Positions 10,014-21,292 of a stretch of 47,347 nt of DNA are shown here, one piece after another. The notes beneath the pieces were generated by a model, which made no database searches, had not been told where the DNA came from, and worked only from the letters and a program-made list of their open reading frames with translations. The DNA lies in the NCBI GenBank assembly GCA_030770535.1, contig JASVEC010000120.1:1-47347 (forward strand), in the 5' to 3' direction. This DNA comes from Batkoa obscura. Its lineage: Eukaryota; Entomophthoromycota; Entomophthoromycetes; Entomophthorales; Batkoaceae. Both the position numbers and the translations under genes were made by a program. How positions within the stretch are numbered: the stretch's first letter is position 1; each line of letters begins with the position of its first letter.

Positions 10014-10430
10014 TCATGTTATTAAAGTAAACAAAGGCAGTGGTGATGAGTATACTATTTAGAGTCGCTTGCTTAATAAAATGAAGCCCTCTAAACTCGT
10101 CTTATATTTTTAATTGAATAAATTATCTTTTACATTATATTTAATTCTTAAATATAATACATATAGAGGGGTATTAATTCAAATTAAATAATCGGTTTTT
10201 GTTTTTTTAAATATATTCAATATATTTCTAAGTTTATATTCCTTATTAATACTTTTAAATATTAACAAACGTCACCTTGAAATATTAATTGGAGACCGAA
10301 TTGAAATAGAGTATTCCAAGCTTATGTTAATTATAGTATTAAATGTAGTAACTGTGTAGAAAATGATTGGTTAACACGTTTATAGTTTAATAAGTTTAAT
10401 TTGATTCTAATCATTATATTTCTTCATAAA
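10014..10430. other. Intergenic between KH gene and TM9SF3
   Basis: About 0.4 kb, A+T-rich. It must contain the KH gene terminator and the TM9SF3 promoter; no distinct motif was recognised. Confidence 0.4.
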
Positions 10431-12237
10431 ATGAATTTTAACAATATTTTATTGTTTTTTATATGCTTATTGCCAAATCTACTTCTATCTGATGAATATG
10501 ACCATAAAGTAAATAGGTTTTTTGTATATTGAATATCAATTCTAACTATATTAGTACAAAAAAGGAGATGAAGTAATAGTTTGGGCTAATGTGGTTGGGC
10601 CATATGATAATAACCAAGAAACATATCCATATTTTAGCTTACCTTACTGTAAAAAAAAAGATGTTATTCAATACAAAGATGAAAATATGGGAGAGGCCTT
10701 ATTAGGGTATGATTATGCAAAATTAGGAGTGTCTATAAAATTTTTACAAAATATCGAAAAAAGTGATATCTGTAGTTTAGAATCAATTCCTGAAAAAGAC
10801 ATAAAGCATTTCCAATACGTGATTTCAAAAAATTATTGGTACGATATGGCACTAGATGGGGTGTCTTCTAGAGCTCCAGTTGGACAAGAAGTTAAAGAAG
10901 GAGAAGAAAGTACATTCCTTTACACCCACAGAGATTTTATCATTTACTATAACGAAAATAGAATAGTCGGATTTAAAATAAACGCAACAAATCCAGTAGA
11001 AATAAAGCAAGATATATCTATAATAAAATTCACCTATGGGGCAACTTTTGTCGAAAACAAAGAAATCAGCTTTGAGAATAGATTATTCCACTCTGATAAT
11101 GTAGACGGGGAGCACAAAATTCGATGGTTAGCTGTTGGTAATTCATTTTTAATAGTTTTATTTTTAACTGGGTTAGTATCTGTTATTTTAATGAGAACTT
11201 TGCGTAAGGATTTTGCCAGATATGGCAAAGGTGAAGATGAAGCTGATTTAGGTATTAATGGATTGGATATAATAGATGATTATGGATGGAAACAAGTTCA
11301 TGGGGATGTCTTCAGACCACCAAAATTTTTGATGATACTATCTTCATTACTTGGGATGGGAACTCAACTTTTAGGAGTAACTGTAACAGTGATTTTATTT
11401 ACAATTATTGGAGGTCTTTCATTCGACAGGACCAAAATGCTCACTGCTGGTATATTCTTATATTCTTTCCTAGCCATAAGTTCAGGTTATATCAGCATCC
11501 GCTTTTATACTAATTATGAAGGACGAAACTGGACAAGGTGTGCTTTACTAAGTGCTTCTCTATTTCCATTTATAGTAGGAATTGTCTCTTCTGTGATAAA
11601 CACTATTGCTATAGTAGATGGTTCATCTAGGGCAGTGCCTTTTTTGACTATACTCAGTTTATTCTGTACATGGCTTTTCTTATCTGTTCCTTTAACTCTA
11701 TTGGGTGGCATTTTAGGCAAAAAATCTGGCTCGGCTTCACATTTTCCATGTAGGGTAAACGCTCTACCACGTCCTATACCTGTTAAGCCATGGTATTTTG
11801 AGCCAACTATTTTAATATTATGTTCTGGTATCCTTCCCTTTGGTTCACTATTTATTGAACTATATTACATATTTCGTTCATTCTGGTCTTACCAATCTTA
11901 CTATCTTTATGGCTTCTTTTTACTCTCGTTTATTTTACTTTTGATTGTTACTTCTTGCTGTGGTCTTGTAATCACCTATATTCATATAAACAATGAGGAT
12001 CACCGCTGGCACTGGTTATCGTTTTTATCTGGTGCTTCAACTGCTATCTACATTTATATTTATGCCATTTATTACTTCCATGCAAAAACTAAAATGTATG
12101 GGTCTTTTCAAACAGGATTTTATTTTGGGAATCTTCTTCTAAGTTGTATTGCATTATCGTCTGTTTTAGGAACAGTATCATATTATACAAGTTCATTATT
12201 TGTCAGAAAAATATTCTCAACAGTTAAGATTGACTAA
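10431..12237 (+). CDS. TM9SF3: TM9SF3-type nonaspanin, endomembrane protein 70 family
   Basis: 586 residues in two exons (10431-10508 and 10555-12237, intron 46 nt). The first exon encodes a signal peptide (about residues 1-20). The mature luminal part follows, with YKKGDEVIVWANVVGPYDN and QETYPYFSLPYC. After MRTLRKDFARY and DEYGWKQVHGDVFRPP-like text (here IIDDYGWKQVHGDVFRPP) come eight further hydrophobic spans, with the hallmark FPCRVNALPRPIPVKPWY and ILPFGSLFIELYYIFRSFW. It ends FVRKIFSTVKID: KxD at the terminus is the family's COPI/Golgi-retention signal. Similarity to animal and plant TM9SF3 is near end-to-end and closer than to the yeast Emp70 group. Expected location is the Golgi/endosome membrane, with roles in sorting of membrane proteins. 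AATAAA follows the stop at about 12253. Confidence 0.94.
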
Positions 12238-12766
12238 TTTTTCTATTAGCCAATAAAGTATGGGTATCTTTTAAATTTAGTTTATTAATATTTATGGATT
12301 TAAAAATCATAACAAAATGTATACAAAATTTCAGGTTATTAGTTAAGAGTGTTAAGAATATACTAATATGTATTAACAATATGAGGTCATTTTTTTGGTT
12401 TCATTACTTTTTCTATTTTTTGAGTGCCATTTGAGCGGAAAATCTATTAGTAAAATTCTTAAACAAAAGAACACATTCCGATATCGTGGCTCCAAGTCAT
12501 AAAGGCACTACAAATAATAAATGCTTTAAAAAAATTAAAAAAAATTATTATTTTGTATAATTGCAACTACATAGTAGCTGTTATTTAATATCAATCACGT
12601 AAAATAAAACTCTATTATTTATAAACAATTAAATCTTTATTTAATACTTTAAGAAGCTTCTATAAATTGGGTATTAATTGTTTAACTTGAACTAAAATTT
12701 ATAATTCAAGCAAATAAAACACAAACAATTGTCAAATATTAATAGTTAATCAAATAAGTTTTCCTT
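12238..12766. other. Convergent intergenic region with a MITE
   Basis: It holds the 3' ends of TM9SF3 (+) and the P450 gene (-) plus the MITE at 12380-12483. The remainder is A+T-rich without other features. Confidence 0.4.
12380..12483 (+). mobile_element. MITE-1 copy
   Basis: Begins TATGAGGTCATTTTTTTG and ends ACACATTCCGATA, TA on both sides. The interior TTTGAGCGGAAAATC and TTCTTAAACAAAA match the family. Confidence 0.8.
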
Positions 12767-14332
12767 TTAACTTAAAAGTCTAAAGTTTAGATATAAATCT
12801 TTCGTCAATAATAAAAAGTTGGAAGTTAGTAAAAGAGGGGCGCCATTAGCTTGTGGGGAGTTCGGGGGGTAGGAAATAGAATATCTCGTAAGTAAGATTG
12901 AAAGTACCAATTTTTGTTCTAATATTGAGAAAAAGCTACCAATGCAAAATTTACTACCGCCTCCAAATCCAAAGAAATTCTCATTGTCGTTATTAAAATA
13001 TACACTTTTGCTAATATTCTTCTTTTTACTATCCTTTTCATTTAAAAATCTTTCTGGTATAAATTTGTCTGCATCTTTGAAATTATCATTGTCTCGATGG
13101 ATATAAAATAAGTCTAGGTTAATACTACAATCTTTAGGTATATGAAAACCGTTAACTTTAAACTCTTTTTTATTAATTCTAGTGGTTAATCTAGGCACAG
13201 CTGGATATAATCTTATAGTTTCTTTAATAATTGCTAATAAATATTTCATTCCTTTAACTTGTTCGGAATTTGGAAACTGTATTTCATCAAGTTCTTTACA
13301 GTTATTGTACTTTTTCAATTCCATTAACTCCATTACTTCTTTACGTGCTTTTTCCTGAATGTCTGGATTTTGAGCTAAATAGTGTAAAGTTGCTGACAAT
13401 ATAAAGGATGTAGTATCATGTCCGGCTAATATATATATCATTATATTATCTCTTATTTCTTTGTCACTAAACAGAATCTCATTATTTAGATTGGCCTTTA
13501 TCATTAGTGTCAAAATATCGTCATTGTTATTATCCTTCATATTGTTATCCTTTATTATTTTATTTCTTTTTTCGGTTAAAATTTTACTAAAATAATCTTC
13601 AATTAAATATAAACATTGGTAAGATGAATTTCTAAACGGATTACGTGGTGTATCAAAAATAGAAAACAATAAATAGAATGGGTTTAATGATTCTCGAATA
13701 ATTTGATTATAAGCAGCTATAAAAGCTACATTTTCATTTTCAACTGAATTAAAATCTACTCCCATAACACCTTTTCCCAAGGAATCCATAGTTATTTTCT
13801 GCATGTATTTATAGACATCAACCGAAGTATTTATAGAACGATTCGCTTGTTCCACTTTTTTAATGAAATTTAAGATAATGGAATGGAATAGGGAAGTGCC
13901 AAACTTCTTTTTAAATACTCTTTGTCCTATTTTACGGTATTTTTTCCAATCATCACCATTTGAATAAACAATATTTTTACCCATATATTTTGCAAATAGA
14001 CTATTGGGAAAGTTGTCCATGGGTATTTCTTTAGGGAAATTAACAGTATCGTTCAATATCATCCTTGCTGTTTTTGGACAATTTACAATGATCTCCCATG
14101 CTCCGTATTCGAATAAAGTTAACAATTTGTATTTATTCAAATCCTTTTGAATAAATGTTTTATGCTTAACATCTCTCGGTTTGTTCGAAAACATACACTT
14201 TAAACATTGAAAAATGGATTTCGAGGGTAAATGAGTTAATTTTCCGGGTTTCTTCAATATTATAAGATAAATAATTAGAATCAAACTACCAAAGCTGATC
14301 AAAATTAGGTCTAATACTGTTATTATACTCAT
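12767..14332 (-). CDS. Cytochrome P450 monooxygenase, ER-anchored
   Basis: 521 residues, no intron. An N-terminal hydrophobic anchor (about 4-26) is followed by a basic/proline stretch. Expected motifs are all present: helix C WKKYR (129-133), helix I AGHDTTS (303-309), ExxR ETIR (371-374), PERF (426-429) and the haem loop FGGGSKFCIG with Cys463 as the thiolate ligand. The haem loop has Lys where Arg is usual (FxxGxRxCxG). An Asn/Lys-rich insertion (about 260-272) lies between helices G and I. The general type is microsomal, CYP4/CYP52-like in overall style; substrate and CYP family cannot be told from this window. The gene stands alone with no cluster partners. Confidence 0.93.
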   Translation of the reverse strand: MSIITVLDLILISFGSLILIIYLIILKKPGKLTHLPSKSIFQCLKCMFSNKPRDVKHKTFIQKDLNKYKLLTLFEYGAWEIIVNCPKTARMILNDTVNFPKEIPMDNFPNSLFAKYMGKNIVYSNGDDWKKYRKIGQRVFKKKFGTSLFHSIILNFIKKVEQANRSINTSVDVYKYMQKITMDSLGKGVMGVDFNSVENENVAFIAAYNQIIRESLNPFYLLFSIFDTPRNPFRNSSYQCLYLIEDYFSKILTEKRNKIIKDNNMKDNNNDDILTLMIKANLNNEILFSDKEIRDNIMIYILAGHDTTSFILSATLHYLAQNPDIQEKARKEVMELMELKKYNNCKELDEIQFPNSEQVKGMKYLLAIIKETIRLYPAVPRLTTRINKKEFKVNGFHIPKDCSINLDLFYIHRDNDNFKDADKFIPERFLNEKDSKKKNISKSVYFNNDNENFFGFGGGSKFCIGSFFSILEQKLVLSILLTRYSISYPPNSPQANGAPLLLTSNFLLLTKDLYLNFRLLS

Positions 14333-15004
14333 TTTATATTTGTATGGTTCTATTATTTTCGAAAAATAATAATGCCAGTGGCAGCAAATTCTATAAACTT
14401 TATCTTTATTTTGCTTTTATCTCTTTTTATACTTTTTTATTGTTCCCTACTTTTATTGCAAGTTACATATTGCTGTGATTTACTATTATTACTATCACAA
14501 GTGTATCCCTCAATTTATGTAAAAGTAAGTGTGGTACTTTTATTATTTTTAGAATATACTTTTTATACAATATCATTTTAATATAATTCTATTAAATATG
14601 GAAATTAAACCAAATTAGTTTTTGTTTGATTGCATTTAATTAGCCACATATATAGTTAAAGCAAGTATATTTATCTTATTATTTAATATCTAAATAATGT
14701 AATAAATAATGTAATAAATAATGTTCTATTTACTTATATAGTATAGTAATGGTCATTTATTCCAAACACGGGGCTCACATATTAAATATTATAATATATC
14801 TGGCGTTTCAATGAATTAAGAGCTATAATATTTTATAGAACATAATACATAAATGCATCAATATAAATTCGTAGACCAATAAATTAATAATTCCAAGATT
14901 AAATCACCAAATAACCTTTCTAAGACTTTGTCTTAAAGTAAGAAAGTATAGTTATCTAAAAAAGTATATTCAACCGACTGTTGTTCCTATTTAAAAATTG
15001 TGAA
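14333..15004. other. P450 upstream region
   Basis: A+T-rich DNA upstream of the P450 start. The open frame at 14372-14581 is leucine/phenylalanine-rich, lacks any family signature and overlaps the likely promoter, so I do not call it a gene. Confidence 0.35.
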
Positions 15005-15677
15005 TAGGGATGTCTGAATTGGTTTCTTTTTTTATCCAATTTCTAAAAATTTCGCTTAAAATTCTGTAAAAACAAACTCTCTATTAAAAAAAAGTACCTA
15101 ATACAGTTTAAATTATTTTATTATAATTTATACTAAGTTAGCTGAATTTCTACTAAATTTAATATAAATTTGCAGATTAGTAAGGCTTTTACTAATATAA
15201 CCTGTATGTTAATATTGGTCAAAGTTGTAGTATGTAAATAGATACATATTCTTAGAAAACTTCAGTAAGAAATATTTATTATTAACTGTTTTATAGCCAA
15301 AATTGCATATTTGCTATCAAATAAATCATTTTAATATTATAGTTGCATTATTACTATATTACTAATTTAATAAATAACTGCGTGGGAGAGAGCGATTAGC
15401 TATTTTCATGTAATACATATAATATAATAATAGCTTTTATTTGTTATTACAATCATTTGCTTTTTGATTTATTTATTAATTTTGCTTATTAATAATTTTG
15501 TTATTAGTAATGTTAACATTTAATAAACTATTTGTTTGCTTAGTAAACACTGAAACTTTCAAATTTTCTATTATTTCTACAAAATAAGCTGGAGTTAATT
15601 TTTTAATTTTTCATAAACTTTATAGCTTTAATTAGATTTATATCACCTTTTTTGATCTATCAGATACCAAATAACAA

Positions 15678-15782
15678 TATAGGGATGCATTTTTTTGTTT
15701 AAGAACTTTACTGATAGGTTATCCACTCAAGTAGTACTTAAAGAATGGAAAAAGTAATAAAACCAAAAAAAATACCACCATA
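15678..15782 (-). mobile_element. MITE-1 copy with proven TA target duplication
   Basis: TA-TAGGGATGCATTTTTTTG ... TACCACCA-TA inside element B. On the minus strand the empty site reads AATAAACTATTGTTAT, matching AATAAACTACATTGTTAT at about 22162 once a single TA is kept. This fixes both the element ends and the 2-bp duplication. Confidence 0.9.
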
Positions 15783-16088
15783 GTTTATTACTATATTTAA
15801 TAAAACGTAAATACTTTTTAATACTTTGTATTTTTATTATTTTTATATCTTTATTTTTTTTATAGCTTTTAAAAATTACGTCCGTTTTATTATTAACAGT
15901 TAACTTAATAATTTTGAAATTAATCAGTTAATGTTTAAATTAGTATTTACTTTATGAATTTTTTTAATATATAATGTAAAAACTTTTAAAATCCAAAAAG
16001 GTTCTTTATATCTGCATATATATTAATTTTTATAAACTTTTTAAGTAGAAGCTTTTTAAGTATTAAACCAATTAAACAATTTATTGCA

Positions 16089-16194
16089 TATGGGGGGATG
16101 TATTTCTGTGTTTAAGAATTTTACTAACAATCCTTCCGCTCAAGTGGTGCTTAAAAAGTAGAAAAAGTAATGAAATAAAAAAAACATCCCCATA
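16089..16194 (-). mobile_element. MITE-1 copy in element B copy 4
   Basis: Begins TATGGGGGGATGTATTTCTG and ends ACATCCCCATA. Interior ATTTTACTAACAATCCTTCC and GTGCTTAAAAAGT match the family. Confidence 0.88.
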
Positions 16195-16362
16195 TACTGA
16201 ATTATGATTTAGTATTTCAGATAGATAATCAAAATAAACTTTGTCTATTGTTTTATCATTTTCAAATATAAAACACTAAAACTTAATATTGATATAGCTT
16301 ATTTATTATAATAGTCTAAATTTATTAATCTGATCTTGTTTGTTTCTATGTTTTATTTAAGT

Positions 16363-16926
16363 TGTGAAATATCGCTTTGTCAGCTCAATGATTGATTATA
16401 GCATAATGAACATTTAAGCCGTTGTGTTCTCAAATTCAGAGACAATCAATCCCACGCTCTTAGTTTGATTTACTATGGGAATTTCTAGCTTCATCCCAAA
16501 GAATATCATCCTCTCGTTTTGATATCTATGTTTGTTGGAGTATAAAAGAGCTTTTAGAATATGGGGATGTATTTTTGTTTCTAACAATTTTACTAACAAT
16601 TTTTCCACTCAAATAGCGCTTGGAAGGTGGAAAAGTAATGAAGGCAAAAAAACATACTCATATAGTAGTTCGGAGCTTTTCAATTGAATTATTCCCTAGT
16701 ATCTCGTACGCTTAATAAAGCCACTAAATCTCTCTGATAACATTTCACATAGATTTTACAGTAGTATTGTCTATTCTATTTGTCTTACATAGTCCATAGC
16801 CTATTACGTGCTATTCTTCATAATTCAAGTCCATCTTAGTTACATAAACTAAGACCTTTCGACTCACAGCTAGTCAACCAAGCGATAATTATTATTAACT
16901 CCAATCACTGAGTACCAGATTTCACA
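16363..16926 (+). mobile_element. Solo LTR (LTR retrotransposon fossil) carrying a MITE
   Basis: Begins TGTGAAAT and ends ATTTCACA, flanked by AAGT on each side (4-bp target duplication). Net length without the MITE at 16560 is about 461 bp. A TATA-like GTATAAAAGAG at about 16545 and AATAAAGCCA at about 16715 give the U3-R-U5 order of an LTR. No internal domain or second LTR is present; it looks like a whole solo LTR of intermediate age. Confidence 0.8.
16560..16662 (-). mobile_element. MITE-1 copy nested in the solo LTR
   Basis: TATGGGGATGTATTTTTG ... ACATACTCATA. The empty site AGAATATAGTAGTTCGG corresponds to AGAGTATAGTAGTTTGAGG, read on the minus strand of the LTR at 37961. This is a second proof of the TA duplication. 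Confidence 0.9.
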
Positions 16927-16942
16927 AAGTCTAAAATCATTA

Positions 16943-17045
16943 TATGGGGCTGTTTTTTTTAGTTTCATTATTTTTCCATTTTTTAAGCGCTATTTGAGTG
17001 GAAAGATTGTAGTAAAATTCTTAAATAAAAAAACACATCCCCATA
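16943..17045 (+). mobile_element. MITE-1 copy
   Basis: TATGGGGCTGTTTTTTTT ... ACATCCCCATA. Internal TTAAGCGCTATTTGAGTGG is typical. It lies in element B copy 4 next to the solo LTR. Confidence 0.88.
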
Positions 17046-17271
17046 TAGCTTTTATTATTTAATTCTTTAATAGTTTCATTAAATATATTTTTTCAAGTAT
17101 TAATATTATATTAATATAATTTATATAACTTTTTGTTTTTATTAAAAGATTTTATCTGTGCTTTATTTTTTGTTGGTATATTTATTTTATTTTCAAATAA
17201 CTTTTTTTTAATTGTATACTAGGCATATACTGCATAAATCTGGTTTGCTGCATTTTTAAAATTATTTAATA

Positions 17272-17373
17272 TATGGGGATGTATTTTTTTATTTAAGAAC
17301 ATTACTAACAATTTTCCACTCAAACAGCACTTAAGAAATGGAAAAAGTAACGAAATCAAAAAACATCCTCATG
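17272..17373 (-). mobile_element. MITE-1 copy at the edge of element B copy 4
   Basis: TATGGGGATGTATTTTTTTA ... ACATCCTCATG. Element B similarity stops at its left side and does not resume beyond it. Confidence 0.85.
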
Positions 17374-18182
17374 TGCTCTGTTAATTGTTTCATATGAAAG
17401 TAACCTTTATTTTGAATTAGGTTACACATAAAACAAAGATCTCCAGGATAGGCATATCATTGCTAATAAATTTAACCAATTTTTTTATAGTTATTTATAA
17501 CCCATATTCTTATTTCAAAAGACTCAAATAAGTTTATTTTTATTCATTTGATAACCCTTTATTTTATTTTTATTTGTTTATTTGTTTTAGTAGGACATTT
17601 CATTTGAGTATTCTTTTAAGCCATCGTTTGAGCTGATTACTTAGTTGAAGAGAACTATATTGTTTTAAGTAAAAAATTAAGCTCATAAAATAAATAATAT
17701 AATATGAACTAGGAGTTTCATTTTATTATAAAATATAATTAAAATTTTGATATTTTGTAAAAGGTAAAAATCAGGAGAAGTAACAGGTTCAAGTGGAATT
17801 ATACTAGGTGGGTGCTGCTTCGAGTCTAGCAAGAAAGTCAAACTAAATTGAGACGATTTTTGTTTTAAAAGACTTATTTCACACATTATTATTAAAACAA
17901 ATCATATCTATTGAAATCTAGTTCGATTTAGATAAATTTACACATAACTTCAGATATACAAAATAACATTTGAAGTTTATAATGGCTCATAAACATTATT
18001 GCTATTAATTACTGTCACTATTACTGCTGTTGCTATTGGTTATAACTTTCGTTATTGTTCTTAGCTATTATCATTACTGTTATTAATATTATTACTATTG
18101 CCTCTATTATTGTTGAAACTACTATTGTTAAAACCAATATGATAGTTGTTATTACTATTGTCCTTGGTATTGTTTAACATTT
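17374..18182. other. Intergenic, with an Asn-codon-like trinucleotide tract
   Basis: No gene recognised. At about 18000-18180 the minus strand is rich in AAT/AAC/AGT triplets and would read as an Asn/Ser-rich peptide directly after the stop of the orphan gene, in a different frame. The frame at 17683-17886 has no recognisable family. Confidence 0.35.
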
Positions 18183-20745
18183 CTAATCTTCGATTGGGCT
18201 CAAAGTTTTTAGATTTAAATCAAATACTTCATCATCGCCGAAGTAATTGAAATAATTGCCAGAATCACATTCCATTATTTTTTTCACAAATTCTACATCT
18301 TCATCCAATATATTTGATCCTTTGATGTATTCGTTCGCTATCCTAACAACGTTATTATCATTCATATCATCATAGCAAAGTTCTTCAAAATCGAATCCAT
18401 CAGCCACCGTAACGTTATCAAAATCGACATCCGGGATATCATTTTCCTCCACCATTACTTTTAAAGCACGCTTTATTTTTTCTTTACTCGTCATGTAAGG
18501 GGCAGTTGAAGACTCCATTGGGTTTTCAGATATACTGTCATATATATCGCCTGAAATTTCTATTTCATTCATTTCCTCTGGTGACTGCAGAGGCTCAGGT
18601 TGATTGAAGACAAGTTGATTATGGTAAGCATGATCATAATTCCTTGGTTGTTCAGATCTACTATTATATATCTCAGTTGGATTATTTCTCTCGTTTATTT
18701 CTTCTGATGATTGCGGAAATTCAAATTGATTGAAGGCAGCTTGATTATGATAGGTATAGTCGTAATATCTTGGCTCTTCAATTGAAGGTCTACTTTCAAT
18801 TTGCGTATTAACTGAGAGATATTAATAACTAAAATTTAGTATGTTATAATAAGTTACCTTTATTTTGATCTTGATTTGAAGCTTTTTTAGCTTCATACTG
18901 CTCTACTTGGGCCTGGATGAGACTATTGACATGCTCTCGTTCTGAAAGTAAATACCTAAAAAGGGGATCCGTTTTTAATAAATCATCATTTGAGTCACTC
19001 AAACCATTTTGATTTCCGAATGGAAATAAGCGTCCTGATTCGCTACTAAGGTCCACTCTATTTGATTCAATATCTTGTATTGACTTCAAAATGCTGTTTC
19101 TTTGGTTTACCAAGCAATTATAATATTGGTACATAGCATAGTCTTTATTACTGGCAATTAGCTTTAAGTCTTTATCCCCAAAATCCAATGTAATAAGTCC
19201 ATCTACACGCGCCTTTTCTGCCCTTAAATAGTCATATAGTAAATCTAAACCATTTACTCGTCTTGTAACTTTAACGGGCTTTTGTTGAAAAATTTTATCT
19301 CCATCAATTGAGCTTTGTTTATCACTATTCCCCAATTCAAATGAAAATAATTGGGATTCAGAAGAATTGTGGCTAGAAGAGGCATCAAGGTTTAGTGATT
19401 TCTCGCCACCTTGAGCAACTAGGCCTTTTTCTAGGCTATCTTGTGCCTGGAAAGAAGACTTATGAAGCTCAAGAGAGGAAGTATTCGGCCCTGCTGGCTC
19501 TCCTAGAGGTTGCTTATTACCTCTCATAATATTGACTGGTGTATTAAAAAAACTACCTGTATCTGACACTCTATTAGTAATATCCTCTGGATCAAATCCC
19601 AGATGTTTCTGAGGAATTTGGGCATCTTTATTTTGAAGATTGGTTTTATTTGTTGTTTCATTTAAGTGTAATCGGTTTTGATATGTTTGGTATGTATCTG
19701 GGGAACTAACGTCACCATCAATAGGTGATTTCTTATCTATTCCATTTTTATTATTATGCTTTCTAACATTCAATGAGTCCAAATCGGACTTTCCCTTTTT
19801 TGATGAATTTCTAACTTTTTTGGTCTCATAGGAAGTCTTTTGTAATTTAATGGAACTATTAGAATTATCATCTGTTTTTTTAGAATGTAGGGTGGTTCTC
19901 AAGTGAGTTCGTTTCAAAGTACTATTTTGATTAAGATCTAAAGGTTTACCATAATGAACACCAGTACTTAGTAAGGATGGTTGTGTTTTTGATACAATTA
20001 AAGCTGATTTGGGTTCATTTTTTCTATTTAATTTAAAGGATTTAACAACTCGCGCTGGTAAAGGTTTGTGATCCTCTTTAATGGATTCGGCATTGTTAGT
20101 AGCTAACTTAGATCCATTTTTTCTATTTAAACTAAAAGATTTAGCAGCTCTGGATGGTAAAGGCTTAAGATTCTCTTTGACGAGTTCAGTAGTATTATTA
20201 GTCGATTTTGGTTTACCTTTAGTATCGTTCATTAATGCTTTGTTTTCTACTTGAGTGGGATCCTTTATTGTTTTAATCTCTTTTCCATCTTCTTTCTCTT
20301 TCACTTCTGTTTGAAGTTTCTTTAGTCTCCTTTTTTCACGTCTTTCTTCTTTTTCTCTTTTTTCTTTCTCTAACTTTTCTTTGATGCGAGCTGACATTCT
20401 AATCGAAATGTTGTTACTTGTATCATTACTTGATGAGATCCCAGTTTCCATATTTTTTGGTATGACATGTGATACTTTTTGTTCAGCCTCAGCTTTATTG
20501 CTCAAGTTAGTGTTTGATGCAGTATTGTTCTTTCTAATTTTATTATCTTGATTATGCTGGATAGAGGAGCTTTTATTACTTTTAGACATTGTAACTTTTG
20601 GAATTTTCACCTTGGATAATAAGCTGCTAGCTTTGGTTGGTATAGCCTTAACAATGGTAGTCGCGCTATCTTTAGACTTGGCAGAACCCTTTGATAGCCT
20701 TCCCCTTGACTTTCCTTGAGGTTTAGCTTTGTTATCTTTAGGCAT
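18183..20745 (-). CDS. Orphan two-exon protein, basic disordered N-terminus and acidic C-terminus, 838 aa
   Basis: Product not recognised. The exons are 20745-18858 and 18811-18183, joined by a 46-nt GT-AG intron containing TACTAAA; phases agree. The start is the ATG at 20745, giving MPKDNKAKPQ; the frame continues upstream only without an ATG. The first 560 residues are Lys/Ser/Asn-rich, with a highly charged helix (RIKEKLEKEKREKEERREKR region) and a duplicated segment LPSRAAKSFSLNRKNGSK / LPARVVKSFKLNRKNEPK. About 550-625 looks folded (GLDLLYDYLRAEKARVDGL, YYNCLVNQRNSILKSIQDI). After the intron a roughly 45-residue unit occurs twice (YHNQAAFNQFEFPQSSEEIN, YHNQLVFNQPEPLQSPEEMN), then an acidic Asp/Asn-rich end. 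This suits a nuclear or scaffold protein, which is inference only. Confidence 0.72.
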
Positions 20746-21153
20746 TGTGTGATATTTGAAGAGTATAAAAAACAAAAGTATTCTCTAATTTCTTTGTTAT
20801 TCTTACATTTAATTTCAAGTCCAAACATGCAGCCAATCAATTAACTATCTGTATACTTGGCAAGTAGACAAGTTAGACATTAAATTTAGTTTAATTAGCT
20901 AAAAAATTCTGTTTGTTTGAGATAATTTTTCTAAAAAATACAGTAGCCCCAGAGACTGTTTAATGTTTTATTAATTTATAATTAATATTTACTTACTAAT
21001 CTAGTAAATAATTAATCGTAATAAAGTTTTGCACACTTGTAAAATATTGGCTAAGCTATTAATTGTCTAACTTATAGTATCATTGGTTATCTGACTATGA
21101 AGTAATTAAATTCTAAACAGAATACTAATATTTAAGCAGTTTTAATAAAAAAA
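20746..21153. other. Upstream region of the orphan gene
   Basis: A+T-rich presumed promoter; a TATAAAAA-like string on the plus strand at about 20764 is in the leader. No other feature seen. Confidence 0.35.
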
Positions 21154-21258
21154 TATGGGAATATATTTTTGTGTTTAAGAATCTTACTAACAATCTTTCC
21201 ACTCAAATAATGCTTGAAAGATGAAAAAAGTAATGAGGCCAAAAAAAACATCCGAATA
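21154..21258 (-). mobile_element. MITE-1 copy
   Basis: TATGGGAATATATTTTTGTG ... ACATCCGAATA. Interior CTTACTAACAATCTTTCCAC and ATGCTTGAAAGATG match the family. Confidence 0.82.
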
Positions 21259-21292
21259 TAATATTTTGTTAGGCTATTTTTTGTTATAAATA

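Larger units (their letters stand above)
15005..17271 (-). mobile_element. Element B copy 4, reversed, cut by MITEs and a solo LTR
   Basis: Read on the minus strand, the outer end at 15005 is TAGGGATGTCTGAATTGG, the element B terminus. 15030-15440 matches the 3' flank of copies 2 and 3. 15440-15677 and 15783-16088 match the transposase end (22020-22330). 17046-17271 matches 1070-1300 of copy 1. Insertions at 15678, 16089, 16363 and 16943 account for the rest. Reading frames are worn. The piece 16195-16362 probably belongs to the middle of the transposase. Confidence 0.72.

Noticed and set aside
14372-14581. 69-codon hydrophobic open frame on the plus strand
   Set aside because: Leu/Phe-rich low-complexity translation of T-rich DNA, no family signature, and it overlaps the divergent promoter of the P450 gene.
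16363-16926. Alternative reading of the LTR family as a non-autonomous DNA transposon with 8-bp inverted ends
   Set aside because: TG...CA ends, variable 4-bp duplications, and TATA-like then AATAAA order inside favour a solo LTR; inverted repeats do not extend beyond 8 bp.
17683-17886. 67-codon open frame on the minus strand
   Set aside because: No recognisable motif, no splice partners, and it lies in repeat-flanked A+T-rich DNA.
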